From contig DISZ01000005.1 in NCBI GenBank assembly GCA_002422085.1, positions 1 to 64,000 of the forward strand: a stretch of 64,000 nucleotides of DNA, in the 5' to 3' direction. Below are positions 26,429 to 35,750 of this stretch, piece after piece. The notes below the pieces were generated by a model. It had not been told where the DNA came from and searched no databases. It worked only from the letters and a program-made list of their open reading frames with translations. The position numbers and the translations under genes are program-made. Position 1 is the stretch's first letter; the number at the start of each line of letters is the position of its first letter. Source of the stretch: Rhodobacteraceae bacterium UBA6197 (GTDB lineage Bacteria > Pseudomonadota > Alphaproteobacteria > Rhodobacterales > Rhodobacteraceae).

Positions 26429-27958
26429 ATGACATTTCTGGTTGAGATGAGAAGGATCGAAAAACGCTTTCCAGGCGTTCACGCGCTGAAAGCGGTGCAG
26501 TTCGAACTGAAACCCGGAGAAGTCCATGCCCTCATGGGCGAGAATGGCGCCGGCAAATCGACGCTGATGAAAATCATGTCCGGCATCTATTTGCGCGATG
26601 GCGGTGAGATGTTTGTGGACGGAAAGCCCGTGTCACCTGACAGCCCGCGCGCCGCGCAAGACCTTGGCATCGGGATCATTCACCAGGAACTGAGTTTGAT
26701 GAACGATCTGACGGCCGCTCAAAACGTCTTGATCGGGCGCGAACCGCGCCGCAGCTTTGGTCGGCTGGACGACGCCGCGTTGAATGCGAGAACGGCGGAA
26801 ATTTTTGCGTCGCTCAATCTGGCAATGGATCCCCGCACGCAGGTCAGCACGCAAACCATCGCACGCCAGCAATTGATCGAAATCGCCAAGGCGCTGTCCT
26901 ACAATCCGCGTGTCCTGATTATGGATGAACCGACCGCAGCCCTGAATGACACCGAAATCTCGGAGCTGTTCAAAGTCATCGAAAAGCTCAAGGCGGATGG
27001 TGTCGGTATCGTCTATATCAGTCACCGAATGGACGAGATCAAACGCATCGCGGATCGTGTCACGATCTTGCGCGATGGGTCCTACATCGACACCGTCGAG
27101 GCCGCGGATACGCCGCTCAGGAAGATCATCCAGCTGATGGTCGGCCGCGAAGTCTCGCAAAACACGCCGGCCATCCCCGATACGTCCCAAAATCCGGTCG
27201 CCCTGGAAGTGCGCAATCTATCGCGCGGAAAAGAGGTGTGCGATGTCAGTTTCGATGTCCGCAAAGGTGAGATCCTGGGCTTTGCGGGCCTGATGGGCGC
27301 AGGCCGCACAGAGGTCGCGCGGATCATCTTTGGCGCAGACCCCCGTGACGGGGGCGAGATCTTGGTCAACGGCCAGCCTGTCGACATCCGCACGCCACAT
27401 GCCGCGGTCGAGGTCGGGATCGGGTATCTGTCGGAAGATCGCAAACACTTTGGTCTTGCCGTTGACATGACCGTTCGCGCCAACATTGCGATGGCCCATT
27501 TGGCGCAATTCACCAATCGCACAGGCGTGCTGGATGAAGGCGCGATGAAAGTCACGGCCGTCGATTACATCCAGAAACTGGGCATCCGCACGCCGTCAGA
27601 CATGCAAGACGTGCGCCTGCTATCGGGCGGGAACCAGCAAAAGGTGGTGATTGCCAAATGGCTGTTGCGCGACTGCGATGTGTTGATTTTCGACGAGCCC
27701 ACGCGCGGCATCGACATCGGCGCGAAATCGGAAATCTATGCTCTCCTTGAAGATTTGGCCGCACAAGGCCGCGCCATCATCGTGATTTCGTCTGAATTGC
27801 CCGAGGTCATGCGTCTGAGCCACCGCATTGCGGTCATGTGCGAAGGGCGGCTGACGGGCATTTTGCCCGGCGGCGAAGACACCACACAAGAACAGATCAT
27901 GGAATTGGCCACCCGGCGCAACAGCGCGCTGAGTGCAATGGAGGACCTACAACAATGA
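26429..27958 (+). CDS. Sugar ABC transporter ATP-binding protein (RbsA/XylG type)
   Basis: 509 residues with two ABC domains. Domain one has ALMGENGAGKSTLMKIMSG near residue 34-52 and Walker B LIMDEPTAAL; domain two has the usual degenerate loop GLMGAGRTEVARIIF, signature LSGGNQQKVVIAKWL and LIFDEPTRGIDIGAK. ATG at 26429 follows GGGAGGG by 8 bases. It overlaps the permease gene by ATGA at 27955-27958. Energises uptake of the cluster's monosaccharide. Confidence 0.93.
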   Translation: MTFLVEMRRIEKRFPGVHALKAVQFELKPGEVHALMGENGAGKSTLMKIMSGIYLRDGGEMFVDGKPVSPDSPRAAQDLGIGIIHQELSLMNDLTAAQNVLIGREPRRSFGRLDDAALNARTAEIFASLNLAMDPRTQVSTQTIARQQLIEIAKALSYNPRVLIMDEPTAALNDTEISELFKVIEKLKADGVGIVYISHRMDEIKRIADRVTILRDGSYIDTVEAADTPLRKIIQLMVGREVSQNTPAIPDTSQNPVALEVRNLSRGKEVCDVSFDVRKGEILGFAGLMGAGRTEVARIIFGADPRDGGEILVNGQPVDIRTPHAAVEVGIGYLSEDRKHFGLAVDMTVRANIAMAHLAQFTNRTGVLDEGAMKVTAVDYIQKLGIRTPSDMQDVRLLSGGNQQKVVIAKWLLRDCDVLIFDEPTRGIDIGAKSEIYALLEDLAAQGRAIIVISSELPEVMRLSHRIAVMCEGRLTGILPGGEDTTQEQIMELATRRNSALSAMEDLQQ

Positions 27959-28962
27959 CCACGACATCGGTTGATGCGCCAAAGTCGGTTCTGTCGCGGG
28001 TTATCGCGGCGGGCACGCACCAACGCGTTTTGGCATTCGCCAGTTTGATTGTGCTTCTGATCGGTTTTTCCGTCGCATCCTCCAACTTCATGCAAACATC
28101 CAACATGCTCGCCATTCTGCAGGCCACCTCGGTGAACGGCGTGTTGGCCATTGCAGTCACTTTGGTCATCATCTCGGGTGGGATCGATCTTTCTGTTGGA
28201 ACGATGATGACATTTTGCGCGGTCATCACCGGCGTCGTGCTGACTTATGCTGGGTTTCCGCTTGTGTTCGGTGTGCTCGCCGCCGTGTTGACAGGGGCGA
28301 TTTGTGGCGCATGTTCAGGCACTTTTGTCGCCAGAATGGCCATTCCGCCTTTCATCGCGACCCTTGGCATGATGTTGATCCTCAAAGGTCTCAGCCTTGT
28401 CATTTCGGGTACGCGCCCGATCTATTTCAACGATACGCCGGGGTTCAGCGAGATCTCTCGCGGATCGTTGATCGGGGAAGTGATCCCCTCCTTGCCGATC
28501 CCCAACGGCGTGCTGATCCTGTTCGTCGTGGCCGCCTTCACCGCCTATATCCTGAACCGCACCGTGTTGGGGCGCTATTGCTTTGCGCTGGGGTCCAATG
28601 AAGAATCCGTCCGCTTGTCGGGCGTGAACACCGACCGTTGGAAAATCGCGATCTATGCGCTTGCCGGGTCCATCGTCGGCATTGCCGGGCTGTTGATCGC
28701 CTCGCGTCTGAACTCTGCGCAACCGGCGCTGGGCCTTGGATACGAACTCGAGGCGATTGCTGCGGTTGTCATTGGCGGCACGTCGCTGTCCGGCGGGCGT
28801 GGATCCATCCTTGGATCGCTGATTGGCGCATTGATCATGGCGGTGTTGACCAACGGTCTGCGCGTTCTGTCGGTGGCGCAGGAATGGCAAACCGTCGTCA
28901 CTGGCGCGATCATCATTCTGGCGGTCTACGCCGACATGATGCGCCGCAAGAAAGCAAACTAA
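27955..28962 (+). CDS. Sugar ABC transporter permease (RbsC/XylH type)
   Basis: 335 residues with about ten hydrophobic helices. The family signature VIISGGIDLSVGTMMTF occurs near residue 63-79, and the EAA-like coupling loop is GSNEESVRLSGVNTDRWK near 210-227; GTSLSGGRGSILGSLIGA follows. Forms the membrane channel with a homodimer, as in other carbohydrate uptake transporters of the CUT2 class. Translation coupled to the ATPase gene by a 4-bp overlap. Confidence 0.93.
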   Translation: MTTTSVDAPKSVLSRVIAAGTHQRVLAFASLIVLLIGFSVASSNFMQTSNMLAILQATSVNGVLAIAVTLVIISGGIDLSVGTMMTFCAVITGVVLTYAGFPLVFGVLAAVLTGAICGACSGTFVARMAIPPFIATLGMMLILKGLSLVISGTRPIYFNDTPGFSEISRGSLIGEVIPSLPIPNGVLILFVVAAFTAYILNRTVLGRYCFALGSNEESVRLSGVNTDRWKIAIYALAGSIVGIAGLLIASRLNSAQPALGLGYELEAIAAVVIGGTSLSGGRGSILGSLIGALIMAVLTNGLRVLSVAQEWQTVVTGAIIILAVYADMMRRKKAN

Positions 28963-29026
28963 CGAACCAAGACTTGGCCGTCCGGGAGGAGATCCGGGCT
29001 TGATCGACAACACAGGAGGAACCATC

Positions 29027-29974
29027 ATGTTGTCACGTCGCACCCTCATTGCCGCACTTAGTGCGTCCATGGCAATCGCATCTGCGCCCGCCGCATCGGC
29101 GCAAGACGAAGTCTATATCGCGCTAATTTCGAAAGGTTTCCAACATCAGTTCTGGCAGGCCGTAAAATCCGGCGCAGATCAGGCGGCTGAAGAGTTCGGC
29201 GTTCGGATTACCTTCGAAGGCCCGGACAATGAAACCATGGTTGACCGTCAGATCGACATGCTGGCCGCAGCCTTGGCAAACAAACCTGCCGCTATCGGTT
29301 TTGCGGCTCTGGACAGTCAGGCGGCGATTCCGTTGCTGCAGCAGGCCGCTGATGCGGGCATCCCGATCATTGCGTTTGACAGCGGCGTCGACAGCGACAT
29401 CCCGCTTTCCACGGCGACAACTGACAACGTTGCGGCCGCAGCACTGGCCGCCGACAAGATGGCCGAATTCCTTGGCGGGACTGGCTCCGTCGCCGTTGTG
29501 GCGCACGACCAGACCAGCCGTACAGGGATCGATCGTCGCGATGGCTTCATAAACCGGATCGAAAGCACATACCCCGACATCACGGTGGTGAGCGTCCAAT
29601 ACGGTGCAGGCGATCAGTTGCAATCCACAGAGGTTGCAAAGGCGATCCTGACGGCCAACCCTGAACTCGACGGCATGTTCGGGACCAATGAGGGCTCCGC
29701 TATTGGTATCGTGAACGCCGTGCGCGAAATGGGCACCGAAGGCGTCACCATCATCGGGTATGATTCCGGCAAGGCCCAGACAGATGCGATCCGCGCGGGC
29801 CTGATGGCGGGCGCTATCACTCAGAACCCGGTCGGCATCGGCTACGAGACGGTCAAAGCCGCCGTTGCTGCGACGAAAGGCGAAGAAATCCCTGCGATCA
29901 TCGACACTGGCTTTTACTACTACGATCAGTCCAATATCGACGACCCCGAGATTCAAGCCGTTCTTTACGATTGA
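29027..29974 (+). CDS. Sugar ABC transporter periplasmic substrate-binding protein (RbsB type)
   Basis: 315 residues with a clear signal peptide (MLSRRTLIAALSASMAIASA, likely cut after APAASA) and a periplasmic-binding-protein type I fold. Typical segments are LISKGFQHQFWQAVKSGADQ, IPIIAFDSGVDSDIPL and DGMFGTNEGSAIGIVNAVRE. A textbook AGGAGG lies seven bases before the ATG at 29027. It should capture the monosaccharide (L-fucose by context) for the CUT2 permease encoded upstream. Confidence 0.93.
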   Translation: MLSRRTLIAALSASMAIASAPAASAQDEVYIALISKGFQHQFWQAVKSGADQAAEEFGVRITFEGPDNETMVDRQIDMLAAALANKPAAIGFAALDSQAAIPLLQQAADAGIPIIAFDSGVDSDIPLSTATTDNVAAAALAADKMAEFLGGTGSVAVVAHDQTSRTGIDRRDGFINRIESTYPDITVVSVQYGAGDQLQSTEVAKAILTANPELDGMFGTNEGSAIGIVNAVREMGTEGVTIIGYDSGKAQTDAIRAGLMAGAITQNPVGIGYETVKAAVAATKGEEIPAIIDTGFYYYDQSNIDDPEIQAVLYD

Positions 29975-29983
29975 TCGAAACCA

Positions 29984-30015
29984 CGTCGCGGCTCTTGCTT
30001 TCTTGGGCCGCGACG
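29984..30015 (+). terminator. Hairpin between binding-protein and hydrolase genes
   Basis: CGTCGCGGC (29984-29992) and GCCGCGACG (30007-30015) form a 9-bp stem with a 14-base loop, followed by pyrimidine-rich CCCTTCTCTTTCC. It may be a partial terminator or an mRNA stabiliser that keeps binding-protein message high relative to the downstream enzyme, a common pattern after binding-protein genes. Confidence 0.55.
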
Positions 30016-30049
30016 CCCTTCTCTTTCCTAGCCAAAGTCTGAGGATACC

Positions 30050-30907
30050 ATGAAATTATTGCGCTACGGCCCCGCCGGTCAGGAAAAACCGGGTTGTCTG
30101 GATGCCGAGGGTCGCGTGCGCGACTTGTCGGGCCATGTCGATGATATCGCTGGCGCGGCATTGCTGCCTGAAACCATTTCGCGGTTGAAAGCGCTGGATA
30201 TCGCAAAGCTGCCTGTCGTGGACGGCGCGCCGCAAGCCGATCTGCGACTTGGACCCTGCGTTGGCCAAACTGGCAAATTTGTCTGCATCGGTTTGAACTA
30301 TGCCGATCACGCCGCGGAAAGCGGGATGGACGTGCCGCCCGAGCCTGTCATTTTCAACAAATGGACGTCAGCAATTGTTGGCCCCGACGATGATGTCGTC
30401 ATTCCGCGCGGTTCCCGAAAAACCGATTGGGAAGTAGAGCTTGGCATCGTCATCGGCAAAGGCGGCAGCTATATCGAAGAGGCTGATGCGATGGATCACG
30501 TCGCGGGTTTCTGTGTCATCAACGATGTTTCCGAGCGTGAATTCCAGATCGAGCGCGCAGGCACATGGGACAAAGGCAAGGGCTGCGATACGTTTGGCCC
30601 AACGGGACCCTGGTTGGTCACACCTGATGAGGTCGGAGACTACAATGCCCTTTCGATGTGGCTCGAGGTCAACGGCACGCGCCATCAGAACGGATCAACG
30701 GCGACGATGGTCTATAAAGTCCCGTTTCTGATTTCCTATTGCTCTCAATTCATGAGCTTTCAGCCGGGCGACATCATTTCAACCGGCACGCCCCCCGGCG
30801 TCGGCATGGGATTGAAGCCAGCAACCTATCTGTCAGGTGGTGAAATCATGCGCCTTGGGATCAGCAAGCTTGGCGTTCAGACGCAGACCGTCCGACCTGC
30901 GAAATAG
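30050..30907 (+). CDS. Fumarylacetoacetate hydrolase family protein (2,4-diketo-3-deoxy-L-fuconate hydrolase candidate)
   Basis: 285 residues. The FAH-fold catalytic domain begins near residue 75 (FVCIGLNYADHAAESGM) and has the metal ligands in TDWEVELGIVIGKGG near 126-140 and GFCVINDVSEREFQ near 153-166, ending with PGDIISTGTPPGVGMG near 238-253. In the oxidative L-fucose route of other bacteria this family splits the diketo acid into pyruvate and L-lactate. It is the last gene of the plus-strand operon, after the hairpin at 29984. Function is from family plus context; other FAH-family acylpyruvate hydrolases look similar. Confidence 0.86.
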   Translation: MKLLRYGPAGQEKPGCLDAEGRVRDLSGHVDDIAGAALLPETISRLKALDIAKLPVVDGAPQADLRLGPCVGQTGKFVCIGLNYADHAAESGMDVPPEPVIFNKWTSAIVGPDDDVVIPRGSRKTDWEVELGIVIGKGGSYIEEADAMDHVAGFCVINDVSEREFQIERAGTWDKGKGCDTFGPTGPWLVTPDEVGDYNALSMWLEVNGTRHQNGSTATMVYKVPFLISYCSQFMSFQPGDIISTGTPPGVGMGLKPATYLSGGEIMRLGISKLGVQTQTVRPAK

Positions 30908-31247
30908 CGCCGTCGCGAACGCGTCGCGGTTGACTCGCAGCAGCGTGAGCCACCCCACCGACAAGCGGACGTTCGCCTCATGACAGCATTCCCGCGCTTC
31001 GGGCTCTGCGCGGTCGTTCGCGGCAGCGCTCACGAATGACCGCGTCGGGCCGGTAGTGCCGCCGCGCCGCGCCCGCGGACAGTGGCTTTGCCCGTGTCGC
31101 GTCCGTCGCATCGCGGACAGTCGTGCAGTGCACGGCGAACGGCCCGTTTCCGCCCGCTGAGCCTTGCGAGAGGCCGTTCAGGGACGGGGCATCTTGCCCG
31201 CCTTCGACGCAAGATCGTTCGATACCCGCGCCGTCGCCCCGTTTCGC
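30908..31247. other. Intergenic, no gene recognised
   Basis: 340 bases between the convergent fucose operon and macB. It is rich in CGCGAACG-like and GAATGACCG strings and has several in-frame stops in all frames; no coding similarity, tRNA or terminator with a T-run could be recognised. It marks the right edge of the lower-GC block. Confidence 0.5.
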
Positions 31248-33194
31248 TTACTCGCGGCTGAGCGCCACCACCGGGTCGAGCCTGGCCGCCGAACGCGCCG
31301 GCAGGTAGCCGAAGGTGATCCCGATCAGGGTCGAGGACAGGAAGGCCACCACGATGGCCGTGACCGAAAAGCTCAACTGCACATCGCTCGAGAAATAGCC
31401 CACCATCTGCCCGCCGATCAGCGCGCCGGCGATCCCCAGCACGCCGCCGGTAAGGCAAACCAGCACCGCCTCGATCAGGAACTGCGCCACGATATCCGAG
31501 CGCCGCGCCCCGATCGCGATGCGCACGCCGATCTCCTTTGTGCGCTCGGTCACCGAGACCAGCATGATATTCATCACCCCGATCCCGCCGACGATCAGCG
31601 AGATCACCGCGATCATCGCCACCAGCAGGGTCAGCGTCTGGGTCGTCGAGGTGATCGTCTCGCGGATCGTGTCCGAATTGATCAGGAAGAAATCCTTGGT
31701 GCCGTGGCGGGTGGTCAGCAGATCGACGATCTCGTTCTCGGCAAGCGTGGTGTCGTAATCGTCGCTTACCCGCACCGCCACGCTGTCAAGAAAATCCTGC
31801 CCCGAGATCCGCGCCATCACCGTGGTATAGGGCACCCAGACATTCAGCGATTCCGGCCCGAAGGTCGCCCCGCTCGACCGCACGACACCGATCACCCGCA
31901 CCGGCACGCCGCCCAGCAACAGCACCGTGCCCACCGGGTCAACACCGGCGTCAAAGAAGGTGTCGCGCGTATCCTCGTCGATCACCGCGACTTGGGCGCG
32001 GCCTGTGACATCCTCGGCGCCGAAGGTGCTGCCGGTCACGGTGACGTAGTTGTGGACCTGGAAATAGTCCCCGCCCACCCCGTTGATCGAGGCATCCGAC
32101 GAGGTGTTGCGATACACAACCGTGCGTTTGGTCGCGACCGAGGGCGAGGCGCTGTCGGCATAGGGTTGCAGCGCCAGCGCATCGGCATCCGAAGGCATCA
32201 GCGTCTGCACCCTGTTGACGTCGCGCGCCCCGAACCCCTTGCCCGAGCGCACGGTGATCGTGCTGGTCCCGAGCGACGAGATATTGTCGAGCACCTTTTC
32301 TTGCGTGCCGGTTCCCAGGGCCACCACCAGCACCACCGAGGCGATACCGATGATGATCCCCAGCATCGTCAGCACCGAACGCACCCGATGCGCCAACAGC
32401 GCCTTGAGCGACATGTCAAAGGCCTCGCGCAGCCGCAACAGCGCAGCCCCTTTGCCCGGTTTCGGGGGCGCGCGCTCCAGCCGTTCGGCATTGGCGCCAT
32501 CCTCGGGCGCGGTCCTCGTATCCGAGATGATCCGCCCGTCGCTGATCTCGATCGTGCGATGCGCGTGCTGGGCAACCTCGGGGTCATGGGTGACCATGAC
32601 GATCGTGTGGCCCTTGCGGTTCAGGTCCAGCAGCAAATCGATCAGCTCTTTCGAGCTAGTCGTATCGAGCGCCCCTGTCGGCTCGTCCGCCAGAATCACC
32701 TCGCCCCCATTCATCAGCGCGCGTGCCACCGAAACCCGTTGCTGCTGGCCCCCCGAAAGCTCGCCGGGGCGGTGGTCCAGCCGCTCGGCCAAGCCGAGTT
32801 GGCCCAGCAACTCGGACGCACGCTTGTGCCGCGCCACGCGGCTCTCGCCGGCATAGATCGCGGGCACCTCGACATTGCCCACCGCGTCAAGATCGGGCAG
32901 CAGCTGATAGCGCTGGAAGATGAAGCCGAAATGCTCGCGCCGCAGCTGGGCAAGCTGATCGGGGTCAAGCTGGCTGACATCTTGACCTGCAAAACTGTAG
33001 CTGCCCGAGCTTGCGCGGTCGAGACAGCCGAGAATGTTCATCAGCGTCGACTTGCCCGAGCCCGAAGCCCCGATGATCGCCACCATCTCGCCCGGCCAGA
33101 TGTCAACGTCGATGTCGCGCAGCACGGTAATGGTCTCGTCGCCCGCCTGAAAGCTGCGTGAAACACCGCGCGCGGAAATCAGAGGTTGGCCCAT
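31248..33194 (-). CDS. macB: MacB-type ABC transporter (ATPase fused to FtsX-like permease)
   Basis: 648 residues. The N-terminal ATPase has Walker A IIGASGSGKSTLMNILG near residue 42-58, signature LSGGQQQRVSVARAL and Walker B VILADEPTGALD; a transmembrane helix follows (SVLTMLGIIIGIASVVLVVA), then a large periplasmic domain and three C-terminal helices ending LDPVVALSRE. MacB drives efflux of macrolides, peptides or lipoproteins with MacA and an outer-membrane channel. ATG at 33194 has GAGG eight bases upstream; a GTG at 33200 overlaps the macA stop as GTGA but is too close to that site. Confidence 0.92.
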   Translation of the reverse strand: MGQPLISARGVSRSFQAGDETITVLRDIDVDIWPGEMVAIIGASGSGKSTLMNILGCLDRASSGSYSFAGQDVSQLDPDQLAQLRREHFGFIFQRYQLLPDLDAVGNVEVPAIYAGESRVARHKRASELLGQLGLAERLDHRPGELSGGQQQRVSVARALMNGGEVILADEPTGALDTTSSKELIDLLLDLNRKGHTIVMVTHDPEVAQHAHRTIEISDGRIISDTRTAPEDGANAERLERAPPKPGKGAALLRLREAFDMSLKALLAHRVRSVLTMLGIIIGIASVVLVVALGTGTQEKVLDNISSLGTSTITVRSGKGFGARDVNRVQTLMPSDADALALQPYADSASPSVATKRTVVYRNTSSDASINGVGGDYFQVHNYVTVTGSTFGAEDVTGRAQVAVIDEDTRDTFFDAGVDPVGTVLLLGGVPVRVIGVVRSSGATFGPESLNVWVPYTTVMARISGQDFLDSVAVRVSDDYDTTLAENEIVDLLTTRHGTKDFFLINSDTIRETITSTTQTLTLLVAMIAVISLIVGGIGVMNIMLVSVTERTKEIGVRIAIGARRSDIVAQFLIEAVLVCLTGGVLGIAGALIGGQMVGYFSSDVQLSFSVTAIVVAFLSSTLIGITFGYLPARSAARLDPVVALSRE

Positions 33195-33196
33195 CG

Positions 33197-34360
33197 TCAC
33201 AGCCTCATCGGAGGCATGCGGTTTTCGCTCGTCGACGTCTTGGCGGCCGTGGCGGTGGTTCCGGTAACGACCCTGTCGCCTTCACTCAGCCCCGATTTGA
33301 TCTCGGCCTTGACCTTGTTGTTCAACCCCACCTCGACCGGCACCACCCTGAAGCTGCCGCCGACCGGATCAAAAAGCTTGACCGTATAGCCATCGGGCCC
33401 TTTGGTCAGCGCCGAGGACGGCACGGTCAGCACGTCTTCCACCTTGTCGAGAATGATCGAGACTTCGGTGGTCATGCCAATGCGCAGCAGATGGTCTGGA
33501 TTGTCCACCTCGAGCAAACCATTGTAATAGATCGCCACATCGGTCGAGATCGTGTCGCTGCTCTCGATTTCCGAAGGCGCAGGTTCGACATCGCGCACCG
33601 TGGCGGTGAACTGGTGATCGGGCGCGCCCAGAATGGTGAAGACGACCTGTTGGCCGGGCGTCACATGCACCACGTCGGCCTCGGATATTTCCGCCTTCAC
33701 CACCATCTTGTCCAGATCGGCAAGCTTGACGATGGTCGGCGCGCTCTGCGTGGCGTTCACCGTCTGGCCCTCGTCATTGACGATTGCCACCACCGTGCCC
33801 GAGATCGGCGCGGTGATCTTGGTCCGCTCGAGCGCGATCTGCGCCGTCGAGACGGTAACCTCGACGCTATCTTTCTGCGCCAACAGCGCGTCGAGTTCGG
33901 CCTTGTAGACATCGACTTCGGCCTGCGCCGTGTCGAGGTCCTCCTTCGAGACGTAATCCGAGGTCATCAGCTTCAATTGCCGCGCCAAGGTCAGATCCGC
34001 CTTGATCAAGCTGGCATTCTTGGCGGCGATCTGGGCCTTGATATTGGCCAGGTTCGCCTTCGCCGTCAGCACGTCGTTCTGCTGGTCCTGGCTGTCGATC
34101 AGTGCGATCAGATCGCCTTTCTTGACCTCGTCGCCCAGTGCGACTGCCAGCGTCTCGATCTGCCCCGAAACCCGTGCGCCAACGCTGACCAACTGCTTGG
34201 CCTCCATCGTGCCCGAGGCCAGCACCGTCTCCTCCACCGTGGCACGGGTGACAGCGGCCGTCGTCGGCGGGGCCGCGCTTTCGCTCTGGGCAGAATAGAA
34301 CCATCCCCCCGCCGCCGCCAACACCAACACGAGCGGAATCAGGATGCGCATCTTCTTCAT
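33197..34360 (-). CDS. macA: MacA-type periplasmic adaptor (membrane fusion) protein
   Basis: 387 residues from the ATG at 34360. One N-terminal membrane helix (RILIPLVLVLAAAGGWFYSA) is followed by a split lipoyl domain (GQIETLAVALGDEVKKGDL and TKITAPISGTVVAIVNDEG), a helical hairpin in between (about residue 95-165), and beta-barrel and membrane-proximal domains. It links MacB to an outer-membrane TolC-like protein, which is not encoded nearby. Stop overlaps the macB start region. Confidence 0.92.
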   Translation of the reverse strand: MKKMRILIPLVLVLAAAGGWFYSAQSESAAPPTTAAVTRATVEETVLASGTMEAKQLVSVGARVSGQIETLAVALGDEVKKGDLIALIDSQDQQNDVLTAKANLANIKAQIAAKNASLIKADLTLARQLKLMTSDYVSKEDLDTAQAEVDVYKAELDALLAQKDSVEVTVSTAQIALERTKITAPISGTVVAIVNDEGQTVNATQSAPTIVKLADLDKMVVKAEISEADVVHVTPGQQVVFTILGAPDHQFTATVRDVEPAPSEIESSDTISTDVAIYYNGLLEVDNPDHLLRIGMTTEVSIILDKVEDVLTVPSSALTKGPDGYTVKLFDPVGGSFRVVPVEVGLNNKVKAEIKSGLSEGDRVVTGTTATAAKTSTSENRMPPMRL

Positions 34361-35192
34361 GAACAAAGGGCCTTTCGGGTGGAAGCTTTGGAGCAGTGTC
34401 AATGATACGGCGGAACGCGGCGTTTCCGTCGCGCTGACGGGGGGTCACATTATTCCCTCAAAAGGAAGAGGAGGTCGAGGCCGCGCGGATTTGGGCCCCC
34501 GCTGCCGCACGTTTCCGCTGCAGTGCATCGCGCCGGATGGACGGCGCATCATGGATGGGCGCATCCGGCCCGAATTCATGTGCCGGTTGCCGTTCACAAG
34601 CGAGATTTTGGCGCGACTTTGGAAATCGCCCACAAGGTCCGACCTGTCGATCGGCTCGCGGGCGGTGGCGGTGACGGGGTTGCCGCCCGCCTTGGTCGCA
34701 TTGGCGGCAAGTTCCGTGATGACCCTTGGATCCGTCAGCCTTTTGGGGCGTATTTCCTTGTTGCTTGCTGTTTTCTCTGCCGCGAACGCCTTTGCGGCCG
34801 TGGAACATCCAAACGGTTTGCAGGACCATATCTCTGGGGGCGTCGAACCCGCGCGGTGGCGTAGAAGGCTCCAAACGGTGCGGGCGGGTTTGGTGGAAAT
34901 CGCAATGGTCGCTTTGCGCCCCGCTGAACCGGGCGCCGCCCGAGAAGGTGCAGAGGCCCGGTCAGGGCGTGCGGCAGGGTCGAAGGCCAGGCGAACACCG
35001 CGCCGATGCGATCACGGCATTTCCCGCCCGCAAACGGCCGGCGCCGCCGCCGCCCGAGCGCGCCACGCGCCGAGGCGCTTGGCGATTTGCAGGTTCGAGA
35101 CGAAAAGAAGGATCGATCGCCCCATCCTCCAGCCCGTTCCCTCACGGCTTCACGGCGATGTCAGCAAACCGCCGCCGGGGCTCTGTCGGCCC
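34361..35192. other. Long intergenic stretch, no gene recognised
   Basis: About 830 bases upstream of macA. Open frames exist on both strands because of high GC, and one plus-strand frame contains a hydrophobic stretch (LLGRISLLLAVFSAANAFA near 34740-34800) resembling a signal peptide, but no product resembles a family I know and no frame has a convincing ribosome site. It may be decayed coding sequence associated with the truncated outer-membrane gene next to it. Confidence 0.5.
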
Positions 35193-35750
35193 TCAAAAAC
35201 CCACCACAAGTGACAGGCCGAGCGTGTTGTCCGTCGACTTGAGGCCCGCCGCCGGATCCGTGTTGCAATCGGTCCGATAGCTGACGCGCGTCGAGAAAGT
35301 GTCCGACATCTTGACGTTCACGCCGGCATCGTTCGACACCACCGTGTTCGCACCGGATCCGAGAATGTCGGTGTCCTTGGTGAACAGACCCGTGTCACTG
35401 AACGCATAGCAGCAGCGCGAAGAGACAATGATCCCGGCCTCGGTATCAGAGGCGCCCGTCGCGCCCTTGAAATAGCGCGCCCCCGGACCGGCCTGCACGC
35501 GCCAGGTCTGGTTCGGATTGTTGACCACCCGGTAGCCGGGGCCAAAGCCGAGAAAGGCGTCGGATTCGGAACCGGGCAGGATCTCACCCGTGGTGTCGGT
35601 CAGCAGACCATCGTATTGAAGGCGGCCCAGACCGAACAGCTGGAATTCCGGCGAGAAGTAGCGGCCGGCTTCATAGGTGCCAAAGAACTTCTCTTCGTTC
35701 CTGGTTCCGTTTGCCTCACCGTATTCGACGGCAACGCCGATCAGGTGGCT
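35193..35750 (-). pseudogene. DUF481 (YdiY-like) outer-membrane protein, 5'-truncated
   Basis: The minus frame is open from a TGA at 35753-35751 to the stop at 35193, 185 codons. Segments such as EKFFGTYEAGRYFSPEFQ, DAFLGFGPGYRVV and WRVQAGPGARYFKG are typical of DUF481 beta-barrels, and the protein ends LSLVVGF with the terminal phenylalanine of an outer-membrane assembly signal. No ATG and no signal peptide precede the barrel; the only start inside is a GTG at 35528 that would leave 111 residues. The 5' third, with the export signal, is missing. Confidence 0.72.

Noticed and set aside
34344..35213. 289-codon plus-strand frame upstream of macA
   Set aside because: Begins inside macA antisense; only a short hydrophobic stretch is suggestive and there is no family match or ribosome site.
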